64,000 nucleotides of DNA, from contig JADJGV010000003.1 in NCBI GenBank assembly GCA_016707895.1, positions 124,001 through 188,000 on the forward strand, written 5' to 3'. This document shows positions 17,698-27,067 of this stretch, one piece after another. Position 1 is the first letter of the stretch, and each line of letters starts with the position of its first letter. The notes below the pieces were generated by a model. That model ran no database searches, was not told the origin of the DNA, and saw nothing but the letters and a program-made list of their open reading frames with translations. Origin of the DNA: Myxococcales bacterium. Lineage in GTDB: Bacteria; Myxococcota_A; Polyangia; Haliangiales; Haliangiaceae. The position numbers and the translations under genes were made by a program.

Positions 17698-19071
17698 CTA
17701 TCCGTCGAGCCGCTTGGACGTCTTGGGCGTGGCCGCTGGCGCCGGCGGCTCGGGCTCGGCCGGCGCCTCGTCAGCGTCGTCTGGCTCGACGTAGTCCTTC
17801 CCGTGCGCCGCAGCCAGCTCCGCGGGCTCGAGCTGAGCCTCGTTGAGTTCGAGCTTGTAGTGCTGCACCGGATCGTAGTCCTGGTGCATGTCCACGCGAT
17901 CCAGAACGTCGGTCAGCGCACGCAAGAACATCCGCGGCGCGACCGCGACCCGGCCGCCGAAGCCCTTGGTCACCTGATCCACCAGCGCCCGCAAGAATGC
18001 ATCGGACACCGTGGCCTGGAGCCGCGTCGGCTGGGACGACGGGTACAGGTCGCGGACGCGCTGCCCCACCTCGAACAACCGGTCGCGGTCGAACGGCATC
18101 AAGCGCACCTGCGCCGCGCGCAGGTTGTCCCACCGCGGATCGTCGTCGAACTTGACCGTGACCCGGCTGTACAAGGCCGGCTCGTGCTTGAGTCCCCGAT
18201 GTCCTTCAAAGAAGTCACGGGTGCCGGTCACCAGGAAGTAGAGACCGGGAGTCGCCGCTTCCCCCTGCTGGTCCACCAAGTTGCGAAGGGCGATCAGGGA
18301 ATCCGTCCGGCCTTTGGCGTTCAGGCGTTGGATCGTCTCAACCTCATCGAGCACGACGACGAGTCCTGCGTATCCCGACTGCCGCAACAACTGCAGGATC
18401 CCCGCAAGGAAGGTGTGGGCCGCTTGACCATCTACTTTGCCGCGCACACCCGCCGAAGCGAGCACGCGGCTGTCGGTATGTGGTTGGCCGGCAAGCCACG
18501 CCAGGAGCCCTTGGGCGGTTGCGAACTCGCCCGCGTGCATCGCCCGGTGATAGCCGCGTAGCACCTGCGCGAAGGCCGGGTTGCGACGCGACATGTCAGC
18601 CAGCTTGTCTTCGAGCCGCTCCTCGGTCGCGTCGACGAAGGCCGGGTCGTCCTCGGCGAGGCCCTTCACCCGCCGCACTTCTTCGCCGATTTGATACAGC
18701 CAGCCATCGACGATCGCAGCGAAGGCGTTGGGACCGTCCGACGCCGTTTCCAGTCGCTCGACCACCTTCCGATACACCGCCTCGATGTGGTGCATCGGCG
18801 TGTCCTTGACGGAGATCTGCACCTCCGACGTCGCGAACCCCCGCGCCCGCGCCGCCGCGCACAGGTGCCGCGCGGCGAACGTCTTGCCGTTGCCGTACTC
18901 GCCGCGGAGCCACTTCACGCCGCCCTTGCCGGTCGCGACCAGGTCGAGCTCCTCCCCCACCACCTTCACCAGCGCGTCGAGCCCGGTGGCGTAGTGCTCG
19001 AGGCCGCGGCGCGGCACCAGGCCGGCGCGCAGCGCGCTGACGATCTCGCGCGATTCGGGAACGATGGTCAC
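17698..19071 (-). CDS. brxD: BREX ATP-binding protein BrxD
   Basis: The 457-residue product is an AAA-type ATPase of the BREX BrxD family. Walker A GEYGNGKTFAARHL is near residue 60 and a Walker B/sensor region LVVVLDEVETIQ near 240. The N-terminus (IVSALRAGLVPRRGLEHYATG) is the usual family start. The C-terminal 40 residues are an acidic, Pro/Ala-rich tail. A GTG start at 19071 overlaps the pglZ stop (GTGA), so translation is probably coupled. It acts in the cytoplasm with BrxHI in BREX immunity; its precise reaction beyond ATP hydrolysis is not established. Confidence 0.9.
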   Translation of the reverse strand: MTIVPESREIVSALRAGLVPRRGLEHYATGLDALVKVVGEELDLVATGKGGVKWLRGEYGNGKTFAARHLCAAARARGFATSEVQISVKDTPMHHIEAVYRKVVERLETASDGPNAFAAIVDGWLYQIGEEVRRVKGLAEDDPAFVDATEERLEDKLADMSRRNPAFAQVLRGYHRAMHAGEFATAQGLLAWLAGQPHTDSRVLASAGVRGKVDGQAAHTFLAGILQLLRQSGYAGLVVVLDEVETIQRLNAKGRTDSLIALRNLVDQQGEAATPGLYFLVTGTRDFFEGHRGLKHEPALYSRVTVKFDDDPRWDNLRAAQVRLMPFDRDRLFEVGQRVRDLYPSSQPTRLQATVSDAFLRALVDQVTKGFGGRVAVAPRMFLRALTDVLDRVDMHQDYDPVQHYKLELNEAQLEPAELAAAHGKDYVEPDDADEAPAEPEPPAPAATPKTSKRLDG

Positions 19072-21641
19072 GTCGATCCTCCCTGATATCGAAACAGCGT
19101 CTCACCGCTCGGCAGCGTCTCGCTGGTGAACAGCTCGATCCCCGCGCCGTGGAGCTTGCGCCGCAGCTGCACGACCAGGCCGTTGACTCGCGACACCGGC
19201 TTGCTCATGCGGGTCGCGATCTCGGTGGTCTTCAGCGACCCGTTCTCCTTGAGCAGCACCAGGAAGCTGCGCTCGTCGGTCGCGAGCTTCGCCAGCAGCT
19301 CCGGCGGGATCGCCAGCGCGTCGGCCCGTCCGCTCGGATCGAACAGCTGCAGCTGCGGCGCGGCCACCGGCGGCGGCGGGGTCGGCGTCGGATCCGGCGC
19401 CCGGCGCACCGGCTCGACCACGGGCAAGGCCCCCGCGCCGTACCACCACGCGGGCTCGTCGGCCTGCAGGCCGCGGACCTCGAGCCACGCCATCGGCACC
19501 ACCATCTCTTCGAGCGAGCAACCACCGTGGAAGCCGACCTGCTGGCCGCCGAGGTACGCGCCGCTCTTCCACGCGAACGCGCGGCGCCCGGGCGGACCGC
19601 CCAGCCCGCGCACGTCGATCTCCAGGAACCCGTCAGCGGGCCTCGCGTCGGCCGCCAGCGCCTGGTAGCGCGGCGTCGGCCCATCGCCGACCCGCAGCGA
19701 GTTGTCCACGAACGGGCTGTGGCCGTGGTCGGCCGTGAGCAGCACCCGCCGCCCGGCGTGCAGCGCGGCCTCGAGGCTCGGTCGGAACCCGACGATCGAC
19801 GACGGCGAGATGCGCACCGCGGCGCCGGTGTTGCTCGAGCCGATCTGATCGTCGACCGCGTTGAAGACTGCGGCCACCACCTGCACGCGGGTGTCGCGCA
19901 AGGTCTCGATCAGCCGCTGACCGCCATCGGTCAGGTCGCCCTTGAGGAACAGCTCGCGGGTGCGCGTGCCCAGGACCGCGTTCTGGTTCAGGCGGGCCTT
20001 GTCGGTCCGCGCCTCTTGCTGGTCGCGGAACACGGTCTCGGCCACCAGCGGGTCCTGGGGCAGCTCGCCCAGGAACAGCGCGCCGCGGGCGTGGCTGGTC
20101 ACCGTCGGCAGCGGCGCCAGCGCTGGCATCCCGACCACGCGACCGTCGGCGTCCGGGGCGATCCCGATCGGCGTCGCCGGGTGCTGCGCCAGCTCGTAGA
20201 GCAGGTCCAGGAACACCGGGTAGCTGCACCCGTCGAGCACGACCACGTAGACGCCCGCGGTGTCCTTCTGCTGCCAGATCGGCGCGACCACGTTGCGCCA
20301 CAGCCGGTGCAGCGGCGTGACGTCGGCGTGCAGCGCGACCTCGTACTCGTTCGCGAGGGCCTGGGCGAACCCCAGGTTGTCCTGGTCGCGCCGCTCGCGC
20401 ACGCGCTCGAGCACGCGCTTGCTCTCGGCCAGGTAGCGGCTGCTGCCGGCCATCGCGTGGCGCAGCTGCGCGACCGCCAGGTCGGCGAACGCGCCGTTGC
20501 GCTGGTAGCGCTTGACCCGCGCGATCACCGTCTGGGGGCCCGGCCCCAGCCGCGACTCGGGAGTCGAGGTCAGGTAGCGCGACAGGCGCCCCAGGGCCTC
20601 GAGCACCGCCAGCTCGGCCTTGTGCATCCCCGCCGCCCGGTGGCTGCGCAGCCACTCGATCTCCGCGGGCGTGATCTCCTTGCCCTCGGCCGCGGCCTTG
20701 GCCAGCGCGAAGCACCGGTCGTGGAACGCCAGCGGCAGCACCCGGCTGGTCGCGAGCAGCGCCGCGCCCAGCTTCTTGCGCCCGACCCGCTCGGCCTCGG
20801 TCAGGAGCGCGCTCGCGGCGTCGCCGAGCAGCGGCAGCGTGGCCTCGGCCAGCCGCCCCGCGGTCCAGCGCACCAGCCCGCGCGCCAGCCCGCGATCCGG
20901 GTCGACCGCGCTGTTCAGCTCGCCCCAGACGTCGGGCGGCAGGTCATCGGAGTCCAGCGTCAGCAGCACGCCGTGGATCACCAGCGCGCGCAGGCGCTCG
21001 CGCGCCGCCTCGTGGCCGATCGCCCACGCCAGCAGCCGACCTTCATCGCCGTGCAGGGTCGGCAGCGCCTCGACCACCAGCCGCCGCACGTTTTCGGTCC
21101 ACACCGGCGGGTCCGCCAGCCACGCCGCCAGGAGCGCCGCGGGCGTCTGGGTCCGCACGCCCTCGCCGACGCTGACGTCGACCAGCAGCTCGGTCAAGAG
21201 CCGGCGATCGACCACGGTCGGCAAGGTGCGCCGGCTCAACGCCTGGCTCATCCGCTCGACATGCTCGAGCGCCAGTGCCTGCAGGTGCGGTGCGTCCGCG
21301 CCGACCACCCGGACGCCAAGCATCAACTCCAGCACGTCGTTCGGCGCCAGCGCGTGCACCCGGCGATCGCGCGCCCGGCGGAACAGGTCCGGCGGCAGCT
21401 TGCCCGCCAGCGTGCCCGGGATGACCGCGATCACCGGCGCGCCCTGGGCCTGCCACAGCACGTGGCGCAGCCGGATCTCCGACGTCAAGCGGTGCACCGA
21501 GTACGTGCCATGCGGCGTCAGCATCTGCGCCGGCAGGTCCTCCAGGCCCTCGCCGTCGAGCACGAGCACGTAGCCCGCCTCGGCCGAGCCGCCGACGCGC
21601 TCGAGCACCCGTCGCAGCAGCAGCTGGGAGGATCCCTTCAC
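19068..21641 (-). CDS. pglZ: BREX-2 PglZ alkaline-phosphatase-fold protein
   Basis: The 857-residue product belongs to the PglZ family (alkaline phosphatase superfamily), the defining BREX component. VVVLDGCSYPVFLDLL near residue 467 supplies the metal-binding Asp, and LLTADHGHSPF near 637 carries the TADHG signature. The N-terminal half is helical. The last 85 residues form a separate winged helix (LVLLKENGSLKTTEIATRMS, near 795) ending in ETLFRYQGG. That region is strikingly like the C-terminus of the helicase at 54741-60386. The start is GTG at 21641, overlapping the pglY stop (GTGA). Confidence 0.92.
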   Translation of the reverse strand: MKGSSQLLLRRVLERVGGSAEAGYVLVLDGEGLEDLPAQMLTPHGTYSVHRLTSEIRLRHVLWQAQGAPVIAVIPGTLAGKLPPDLFRRARDRRVHALAPNDVLELMLGVRVVGADAPHLQALALEHVERMSQALSRRTLPTVVDRRLLTELLVDVSVGEGVRTQTPAALLAAWLADPPVWTENVRRLVVEALPTLHGDEGRLLAWAIGHEAARERLRALVIHGVLLTLDSDDLPPDVWGELNSAVDPDRGLARGLVRWTAGRLAEATLPLLGDAASALLTEAERVGRKKLGAALLATSRVLPLAFHDRCFALAKAAAEGKEITPAEIEWLRSHRAAGMHKAELAVLEALGRLSRYLTSTPESRLGPGPQTVIARVKRYQRNGAFADLAVAQLRHAMAGSSRYLAESKRVLERVRERRDQDNLGFAQALANEYEVALHADVTPLHRLWRNVVAPIWQQKDTAGVYVVVLDGCSYPVFLDLLYELAQHPATPIGIAPDADGRVVGMPALAPLPTVTSHARGALFLGELPQDPLVAETVFRDQQEARTDKARLNQNAVLGTRTRELFLKGDLTDGGQRLIETLRDTRVQVVAAVFNAVDDQIGSSNTGAAVRISPSSIVGFRPSLEAALHAGRRVLLTADHGHSPFVDNSLRVGDGPTPRYQALAADARPADGFLEIDVRGLGGPPGRRAFAWKSGAYLGGQQVGFHGGCSLEEMVVPMAWLEVRGLQADEPAWWYGAGALPVVEPVRRAPDPTPTPPPPVAAPQLQLFDPSGRADALAIPPELLAKLATDERSFLVLLKENGSLKTTEIATRMSKPVSRVNGLVVQLRRKLHGAGIELFTSETLPSGETLFRYQGGST

Positions 21642-24600
21642 GAACCGTCATCCTCGCTGGTGATCGTCACGCGCACGCGGCCGCGGCGGCCTTCGAGCGC
21701 CGCCTTGATCGCCGCGACCAGATCGGGGACCGCTGACTTCGCCGCCAGGTTCACGGTCTTGCCGTACAGCACCTGCCCCGACGCAACCGGCTGCGGTCCC
21801 GGCCCGCTCACCCCGGTGCCCTTGGCCGTCACCGAACCCAACGTGACCTCGACCGTCCCGTGGGTCGCGATCATCGACGCGATCAGCTCCTGGCTGCGCT
21901 TGTTCCAGGTCGCGATCCACTCGGCGCTCACCGGCCGCTCGGCGCTGGCCATCGCCAGCCCCGCGACCAGCTCGTCGAGGTGCGCGGCCACCGCGGCGCC
22001 GACGGTCGGGTGACTCCGGCCCTTGTCCAGGTGCGCCCGCGCGCCGTCATCGAGCTTGGCCAGCGCGTCGAGCACCGCCGGCGCCCCCTGCACCACCGCG
22101 CGCAGCGGATCTTCGGCATGGTCAGGCCACGCCTCCAGCAGCTCGGTCAGCACCTTGTGGCTGTCGGTGGTCGGCCGCGACAGCGCCTTCAGCCGGTCAT
22201 TGGCGTTGCCGACCTCCGTCGATCGGGCCCCGACCGCGCCCAGGTGCACCAGCCGTTCGTGCAGCCCCTCCATCGCACGTCGCCGCTCGGTGCCGACCCG
22301 CCGCAGCTCGGCGGCCAGCTTGTCTTGCTGTTGCAGCGACCGCTGCGCCGGCGGCCGCTGCAGGCCCAGCAGATCGGTCGCCAGCTCGCGCAACCGCGAC
22401 CACTCGGCCGCGCTGACCAGCTTGCCGCGCTCCAGCCGGACCAGCGTCGACGCCGGCATGCCGATGGTGACCTCGATCGGCTCACCCGAGACCTGGTTGA
22501 GCGCGCGGTGATCGCGCTGGCACAAGAACCCCAGGAACAGGTCGAGCACCAGCGGCTGGAAGCCGTACTGCTCGCGCAGCGCGTCGGCGACCTCGCTCCA
22601 GTTGACCAGATCGCGATCGGCGCGCGCCAGCACGTCCTTCAGGTACGTCGACGTCACCTTCAACGACGCCTTGGTCTGGCCCAGGTTCACCAGCTCGAGC
22701 GGCATGCCGATCTGCCGGAGCGCCCGCTCGGTCTCCTCGTCGTACGGCACCGAGGTGGTGGCGTCACCGGCCGCGACCATCCAGTCCAGCAGCCGCTGCA
22801 GGTCGGCCTTCCTGGGCTCGGCCGGGAACGTCGGGTGCTGCGGGTACCGCCGGTCCATCAACAGCCCGGCGATGTGCTTGAGGTTGTCCTCGATGGTCTC
22901 GTGCGGGCGCCGGGTCTCGACGTCACCGATCAGCGGGAACCACTCGCCGTGCTTGACGTACACCTCGAGCAGCAGCGCCTCGACCTGCTCCTCCAGCAGC
23001 TTCTCGCGGCCGTGGGCCTGGTCGACGAGCCGCCCGCGATCGGCCGGCGCCAGCGTGTCGAGCAGCTCCTCCTGGCCCTCGCGCGACTGCAAGAACCGGA
23101 CGGCCGCGAGGTCGGTCAGCAGCGCCACCTCGGCCGGCGACAGGTGCCGCGGCAGCCAGCACACCGTGTAGCGGTTGCCGCGGTTCTTGCGGACGCTCAT
23201 CGCCTTCTGGCGATCTTCCTCGACGTTGTGCCCGGGCTCGTCCCACGGGTAGTCGACCAGCACGGTGAAGCCGCCCTCCGGCGCCTCGAACGCCTCGTAC
23301 GCCAGCTCGCGCACGTTGGCCAGGCGCAGGACGCCCTTGCGCCGCGTGCCGCGCCAGCTCTTCAGCTCGTAGTCGCCGGCGTTCTCCTCGCCGTCACCGA
23401 ACCCGCGCTTGCCGGCGACGCCGAGCGCCTCCTTGAGCGCGCCGTAGAACACCTTGAACCGCTGCGCGACGTTGTCGACCTTGCTCTTGGCCCGCGCCAG
23501 GACCTCGCCCAGGCTGACGCCGCCCAGCACGTAGCGCACCAGCGCGGTCTTGTCGGTGCTCGACACCTGCAGGTCGACCACGATGTTCGACAGGTTCACC
23601 AGGTCGGTGGCCGACACCCGCAGCCGACCGCGGTAGGTCTCGCCCTCGACGTCGGCCGAGTTGAGCTGCACCAGCCGCTCGATGGTCAGCCCCTTGCCCT
23701 TGAGCCGCGGCGACACCTCGGCCAGGAGCACGGTCTTGACCAGCTGGTCGAGCGCGTGCAGCCGCTTGTCGTCGAACTCCGGATCGGCGGCCTGCATGCC
23801 CTTCATGGCCGGCACCAGCCGCTCGTAGTACTGCCGGTGGATGTCCTGCAGCACCTCGACCTTCTTCGACGCCTCGACGCCACCGCGCGGGAAGATCGCG
23901 TCGAACGCCGAGCCGACCGGTAGGAACTGCCCGAGCGGCAAGGTCGGGTAGTGGATGACCAGCAGCTCGTACAACAGGCGCAACGCCGAGCGCTCACGCT
24001 GCATCAGCGCGGTGACGTCGATCAAGGTCTCGATCAACGCCGGGTGGAACGGGTAGACGTCGCGCAGGTACGCCAGGTCGACCTCGCCGCTGCCGAGCAG
24101 GCCGGGCAGGATCTTCTCGTGCTCCTGGCCGAGCCGGGCGGTGGCCGTGGCGATGGCGTCCTTGGCGGCGGCGCTCTTGGGCCGCAGCACGCGCTCCTTG
24201 ACGATGTGGCGCAGCTCGATGTCCTGGAGCTTGGTCACCTCGAACCGCTGGGCGTGGTGGTCGAGCTGCTCGTGGATCTTGGCCTCCTCGACCAGGTCGG
24301 GGAAGAACTCGCGGATGTCCTTCTGGCGCGCGACGAACACGAACATCGGCACGGCGCGCTGGCCGGTGTTGTGGTCGACCATGACGTTCAGGTCGTTGAT
24401 GGCCTCGACGAACTCCTGGCCGCTCTTCTCGCCCAGCCACAGCAAGAACTCGTCGATCATCAGCACCAGCCCGCCGAAGCCCTGGGCCTTGGCGTGCTCG
24501 GCCATGCGGGTGAGGCCGTCGCTCCACCGCGGGTCGATGCCGGCCGACGCGGGGTCGCGCTGCTTGTACGCGAGGTAGGCCCGGGCCAGGGCCTCGCGCT

Positions 24601-25225
24601 GCTTGATCGACGCGCCGGCCATGGCCTCGAAGTCGCCCTGGGTGGCGACGACGCCCGCCGACGCGAGGTTCTTCCAGAACACGTCGCCGTACTGCGCGGC
24701 CTCGCGGCGGGCCTCGTCGAGGACGCCGTCGACGTGCAGGAACTCGAACGGCGCCTTGCCGCGCCGGCGCAGGGCCTCGTTGAAGCCATCGTAGACGGCG
24801 CGATCGAGGCCGGTGCCGCGGCCCTTGACCGACAGCATGTGGATGCGGACGACCAGCAGGCGGGCGCCGGTGACCCACGGCTGGTGCTTCTTGCGCAGCT
24901 CGCGGAACAGCGGGTGGTCCTTGGCCCACGCCTCGATGACGTTCTCGCACAGGAGCGCGAGCATGGTCAGGTAGTGCGACTTGCCGCTGCCGAAGCTGCC
25001 GTGGATGAACCGGCCGTACTCCTCGCGGCGGTCGAGCACCTGCTTCATCTTGGCGAGCACGACCGGCAGGTCCTCGGCGACGGCCGGCGTGACGACGTAG
25101 TCGTCGACCAGCCGGGTCAGCTCGGGCGTGCCGGCGGCCAGCTCGCGCAGCTTGATCACGAAGCCCATGGCCCGGATGTCCTCGGGGCGCGGCAGGTCGT
25201 AGGCGTCGGCGATGGTGAGGGTCAT
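21638..25225 (-). CDS. pglY: BREX-2 ATPase PglY
   Basis: The 1195-residue product is the large P-loop ATPase of type 2 BREX, functionally equivalent to BrxC. FIHGSFGSGKSHYLTMLA (Walker A) lies near residue 78 and LVLMIDEFLLWLGEKSG (Walker B) near 258. The length fits the family (about 1200-1300). I placed the start at the ATG at 25225 (MTLTIADAYDLPRPEDIR), where family homology begins. The same frame is open further upstream only as antisense to the previous gene. A 17-base inverted repeat lies 27-43 bases upstream. It is separated by 70 bases from the duplicated module and coupled by GTGA to pglZ. Confidence 0.92.
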   Translation of the reverse strand: MTLTIADAYDLPRPEDIRAMGFVIKLRELAAGTPELTRLVDDYVVTPAVAEDLPVVLAKMKQVLDRREEYGRFIHGSFGSGKSHYLTMLALLCENVIEAWAKDHPLFRELRKKHQPWVTGARLLVVRIHMLSVKGRGTGLDRAVYDGFNEALRRRGKAPFEFLHVDGVLDEARREAAQYGDVFWKNLASAGVVATQGDFEAMAGASIKQREALARAYLAYKQRDPASAGIDPRWSDGLTRMAEHAKAQGFGGLVLMIDEFLLWLGEKSGQEFVEAINDLNVMVDHNTGQRAVPMFVFVARQKDIREFFPDLVEEAKIHEQLDHHAQRFEVTKLQDIELRHIVKERVLRPKSAAAKDAIATATARLGQEHEKILPGLLGSGEVDLAYLRDVYPFHPALIETLIDVTALMQRERSALRLLYELLVIHYPTLPLGQFLPVGSAFDAIFPRGGVEASKKVEVLQDIHRQYYERLVPAMKGMQAADPEFDDKRLHALDQLVKTVLLAEVSPRLKGKGLTIERLVQLNSADVEGETYRGRLRVSATDLVNLSNIVVDLQVSSTDKTALVRYVLGGVSLGEVLARAKSKVDNVAQRFKVFYGALKEALGVAGKRGFGDGEENAGDYELKSWRGTRRKGVLRLANVRELAYEAFEAPEGGFTVLVDYPWDEPGHNVEEDRQKAMSVRKNRGNRYTVCWLPRHLSPAEVALLTDLAAVRFLQSREGQEELLDTLAPADRGRLVDQAHGREKLLEEQVEALLLEVYVKHGEWFPLIGDVETRRPHETIEDNLKHIAGLLMDRRYPQHPTFPAEPRKADLQRLLDWMVAAGDATTSVPYDEETERALRQIGMPLELVNLGQTKASLKVTSTYLKDVLARADRDLVNWSEVADALREQYGFQPLVLDLFLGFLCQRDHRALNQVSGEPIEVTIGMPASTLVRLERGKLVSAAEWSRLRELATDLLGLQRPPAQRSLQQQDKLAAELRRVGTERRRAMEGLHERLVHLGAVGARSTEVGNANDRLKALSRPTTDSHKVLTELLEAWPDHAEDPLRAVVQGAPAVLDALAKLDDGARAHLDKGRSHPTVGAAVAAHLDELVAGLAMASAERPVSAEWIATWNKRSQELIASMIATHGTVEVTLGSVTAKGTGVSGPGPQPVASGQVLYGKTVNLAAKSAVPDLVAAIKAALEGRRGRVRVTITSEDDGS

Positions 25226-25251
25226 GGGGTCTCGGGCGAGGTTGGCGATCT

Positions 25252-25268
25252 GGACAGCGGTGCTGTCC
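25252..25268. promoter_or_regulatory. Inverted repeat upstream of pglY
   Basis: GGACAGC and GCTGTCC are separated by GGT, giving perfect seven-base arms. The element lies in the 70-base gap before pglY, 27-43 bases upstream of its ATG. It could be an operator or an mRNA hairpin controlling pglY. No U-tract follows, so termination is unlikely. Confidence 0.4.
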
Positions 25269-25295
25269 GAATGTGCGGGGATGGTGGCGCCGACG

Positions 25296-26339
25296 TCATC
25301 CCGCGGCGCCCTCTCGGCCCAGACCGAGGGCGTAGACGTCGATGCCGGGGGCGTCGCGCATGGCCCGCAGGATCTCGTGGCTCGGGCGCCCGAGCAATGC
25401 GGGCAGCTCGGCATCGAGCGCCGCGGCCTCGAGTCGACGGGTGGCGGCCGCGGTCGCGGCGGCGGCGACCTTGAGCTCGTTCGCGAGGAGCGGCAGCTCG
25501 CCCGCGCTGGCCAGCGCTTGCTTGACCGGGTCCTTGCCCGCCTCGCGCACGGCCGCGTCACTGCGCATCCGGAACACCGCGCGCAGATCGAAGCCCATGA
25601 GCTTCTTGACGTCCTCGACGACCGAACGGGTCGCGTGCACGAACGTCCCCGCGTCGCCGAGCACGAACTCGGCCTGGAGTTCGCCGACGGCGGCCGCCAG
25701 GTAGCGGGCCTGTAGCTCCCGCGCTGTGGAGATCGGGATGCTCGGCGCATGCCACGGGTCCGCGTGGCGCCACAGCGCGCGGTAGCGCAGCCGCGCCTCC
25801 TGGAACAGGCCCTGCGCGTCGCGCGCCCGCTCGAGCCGCACGCGCTCGGTGCTCGCGGCGAGACTCCGCTCGAGGCTCTCGTACGCCGCCTGCAGGCGCG
25901 CGAACAAGAAGCTCTCGGTGGACACCGCGACCTGGTCGACGGCCTGCTGTAGCCGGTCGACCTTGCCGAGCAGCTGGTCGAGCTTGCCGTCGATGCGCTC
26001 GAGCTTGTGCATGACGGCGGCGAAGCCGGCGATCGCCACGGCCAGGCCGGCGACGCTGGCGAGCGAGCCCACCGTCGTGATGAGCTGGAGCGACTCGAGC
26101 GTCGGCGCTAGGTCCTTCAGCTCCATGATGGTCGCGATGACCTCGCGGGCCTTCTCGACGTTCGGCGGCAAGTCGGCCAGCCGCTCGGACAGCGCAGGGC
26201 TGGGCACCAAGCGGGCCGCGAACGCTCCGTCGCGCGTCCACACCAGCCGGTTGGCCTCGCGGTTGACCCGGACCACGCCCTGGTCGACCAGCGGCTTCCA
26301 CTGGGCGCTCGGCCCGAGCAGTTCGTCGTAGGACGTCAC
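25296..26339 (-). CDS. Membrane-anchored coiled-coil protein, module copy B
   Basis: The 347-residue product has an N-terminal small domain (WKPLVDQGVVRVNREANR), then one hydrophobic segment near residues 90-118 (LITTVGSLASVAGLAVAIAG), directly followed by a coiled coil (LERIDGKLDQLLGKVDRLQQ). A long helical part comes next, and the C-terminus reads SHEILRAMRDAPGIDVYALG. It is clearly a paralogue of the 342-residue protein at 27068-28096, matching in every one of these parts. The GTG start at 26339 overlaps the stop of the 208-residue gene (GTGA). It is inserted in the BREX operon before pglY. Family unknown to me. A membrane-located partner or effector of BREX is plausible but unproven. Confidence 0.75.
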   Translation of the reverse strand: MTSYDELLGPSAQWKPLVDQGVVRVNREANRLVWTRDGAFAARLVPSPALSERLADLPPNVEKAREVIATIMELKDLAPTLESLQLITTVGSLASVAGLAVAIAGFAAVMHKLERIDGKLDQLLGKVDRLQQAVDQVAVSTESFLFARLQAAYESLERSLAASTERVRLERARDAQGLFQEARLRYRALWRHADPWHAPSIPISTARELQARYLAAAVGELQAEFVLGDAGTFVHATRSVVEDVKKLMGFDLRAVFRMRSDAAVREAGKDPVKQALASAGELPLLANELKVAAAATAAATRRLEAAALDAELPALLGRPSHEILRAMRDAPGIDVYALGLGREGAAG

Positions 26340-26962
26340 GCGGCCTCCCCAAGGGTCTGCTCGACTTCGGCGCGCAGGCGGACGTGGATCAAGACCAGGA
26401 CCGCAGGCACGACCTTGCGGGTCGCGGCGCTCGCGATCCATGCGATCGCCATGGCGCCGCCAGCCAAGGCGAGACCGGCGACGATCGCGGCGGGGTGCGC
26501 GCGGAACAACGAAGAGGCCGCGGAGCTCGCGGCCCGGGCGAACCCATCGCGATCCGACTCGGTGGTCTTGCCCAGGATCGCCTGTTCAGCGGCGGTCTGG
26601 GCCGCCTTGCTCTCTGACGCGGTCGCGTCCTTCTTGCGATGCCCGAACGCGAAGGCCTGCACGATGTAGTCCTCGAGCCAGACGTCGGCGGCCGCGGCGT
26701 CGACCGTCGGCGGCTTCCAGCCAGCGACATCGGCCGCCTTGGGGACCACGACCTCGAGCACCCGCCGGTACGGCAGCTCGTGGTCGCCCTTGCCGAGGTT
26801 CTCGAACGCCGACGCCGCGTCGGCGCGCAGCTCCTTGCTCAGCAGCGCTACGTCGACCGCTCGCTCGCCGATCAGCTTCTCGTCGAGCGCGGCCGCGACC
26901 GCCGCGAGCTCGGCGTCGGTCGCGGCGTGCAGGCGCTGGAAGATGAGGTCATTGGCTGGCAT
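26336..26962 (-). CDS. Small PAVL-motif protein, module copy B
   Basis: The 208-residue product starts MPANDLIFQRLHAATDAELA and ends with a hydrophobic stretch near 165-180 (IVAGLALAGGAMAIAWIASA) and then KVVPAVLVLIHVRLRAEVEQ. The layout (N-terminal DL-F-L---T--EL, C-terminal hydrophobic segment, PAVL-I--R) recalls YaaW/UPF0174 proteins as I remember them, with very weak sequence similarity. It is a paralogue of the 205-residue protein at 28083-28700. It is translationally coupled to the membrane coiled-coil gene that follows. Function unknown; not a recognised toxin or antitoxin. Confidence 0.7.
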   Translation of the reverse strand: MPANDLIFQRLHAATDAELAAVAAALDEKLIGERAVDVALLSKELRADAASAFENLGKGDHELPYRRVLEVVVPKAADVAGWKPPTVDAAAADVWLEDYIVQAFAFGHRKKDATASESKAAQTAAEQAILGKTTESDRDGFARAASSAASSLFRAHPAAIVAGLALAGGAMAIAWIASAATRKVVPAVLVLIHVRLRAEVEQTLGEAA

Positions 26963-27007
26963 CGGGTCCTCCTCGTCGGGGCGACGCGCCCGCCGAACGT
27001 GGCGTCG

Positions 27008-27032
27008 ATTCTGTCAGCACTGCTGACAGAAT
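27008..27032. promoter_or_regulatory. 25-bp palindrome between the two module copies
   Basis: ATTCTGTCAGCA and TGCTGACAGAAT are perfect 12-base arms around a single central C. The site lies in the 105-base gap between module copies A and B, 46 bases upstream of the ATG at 26962. The one-base centre makes a simple terminator hairpin unlikely and a dimeric-regulator operator more likely. No U-tract follows on either strand. Confidence 0.55.
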
Positions 27033-27067
27033 CCGGTCGAGCGGCGGCGCCGCGGCGCCCTGAAACG

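Noticed and set aside
14935..18561. A 1208-codon plus-strand open frame
   Set aside because: It is antisense to brxHI and brxD, which have clear catalytic motifs. Its translation has shadow-type composition.
19149..22013. A 954-codon plus-strand open frame
   Set aside because: It is antisense to pglZ; Arg- and Gln-rich composition, no domain.
27008..27032. SOS (LexA) box
   Set aside because: CTGT and ACAG are present, but 11 bases apart rather than the 8 of the classic box, and the arms are much longer than needed.
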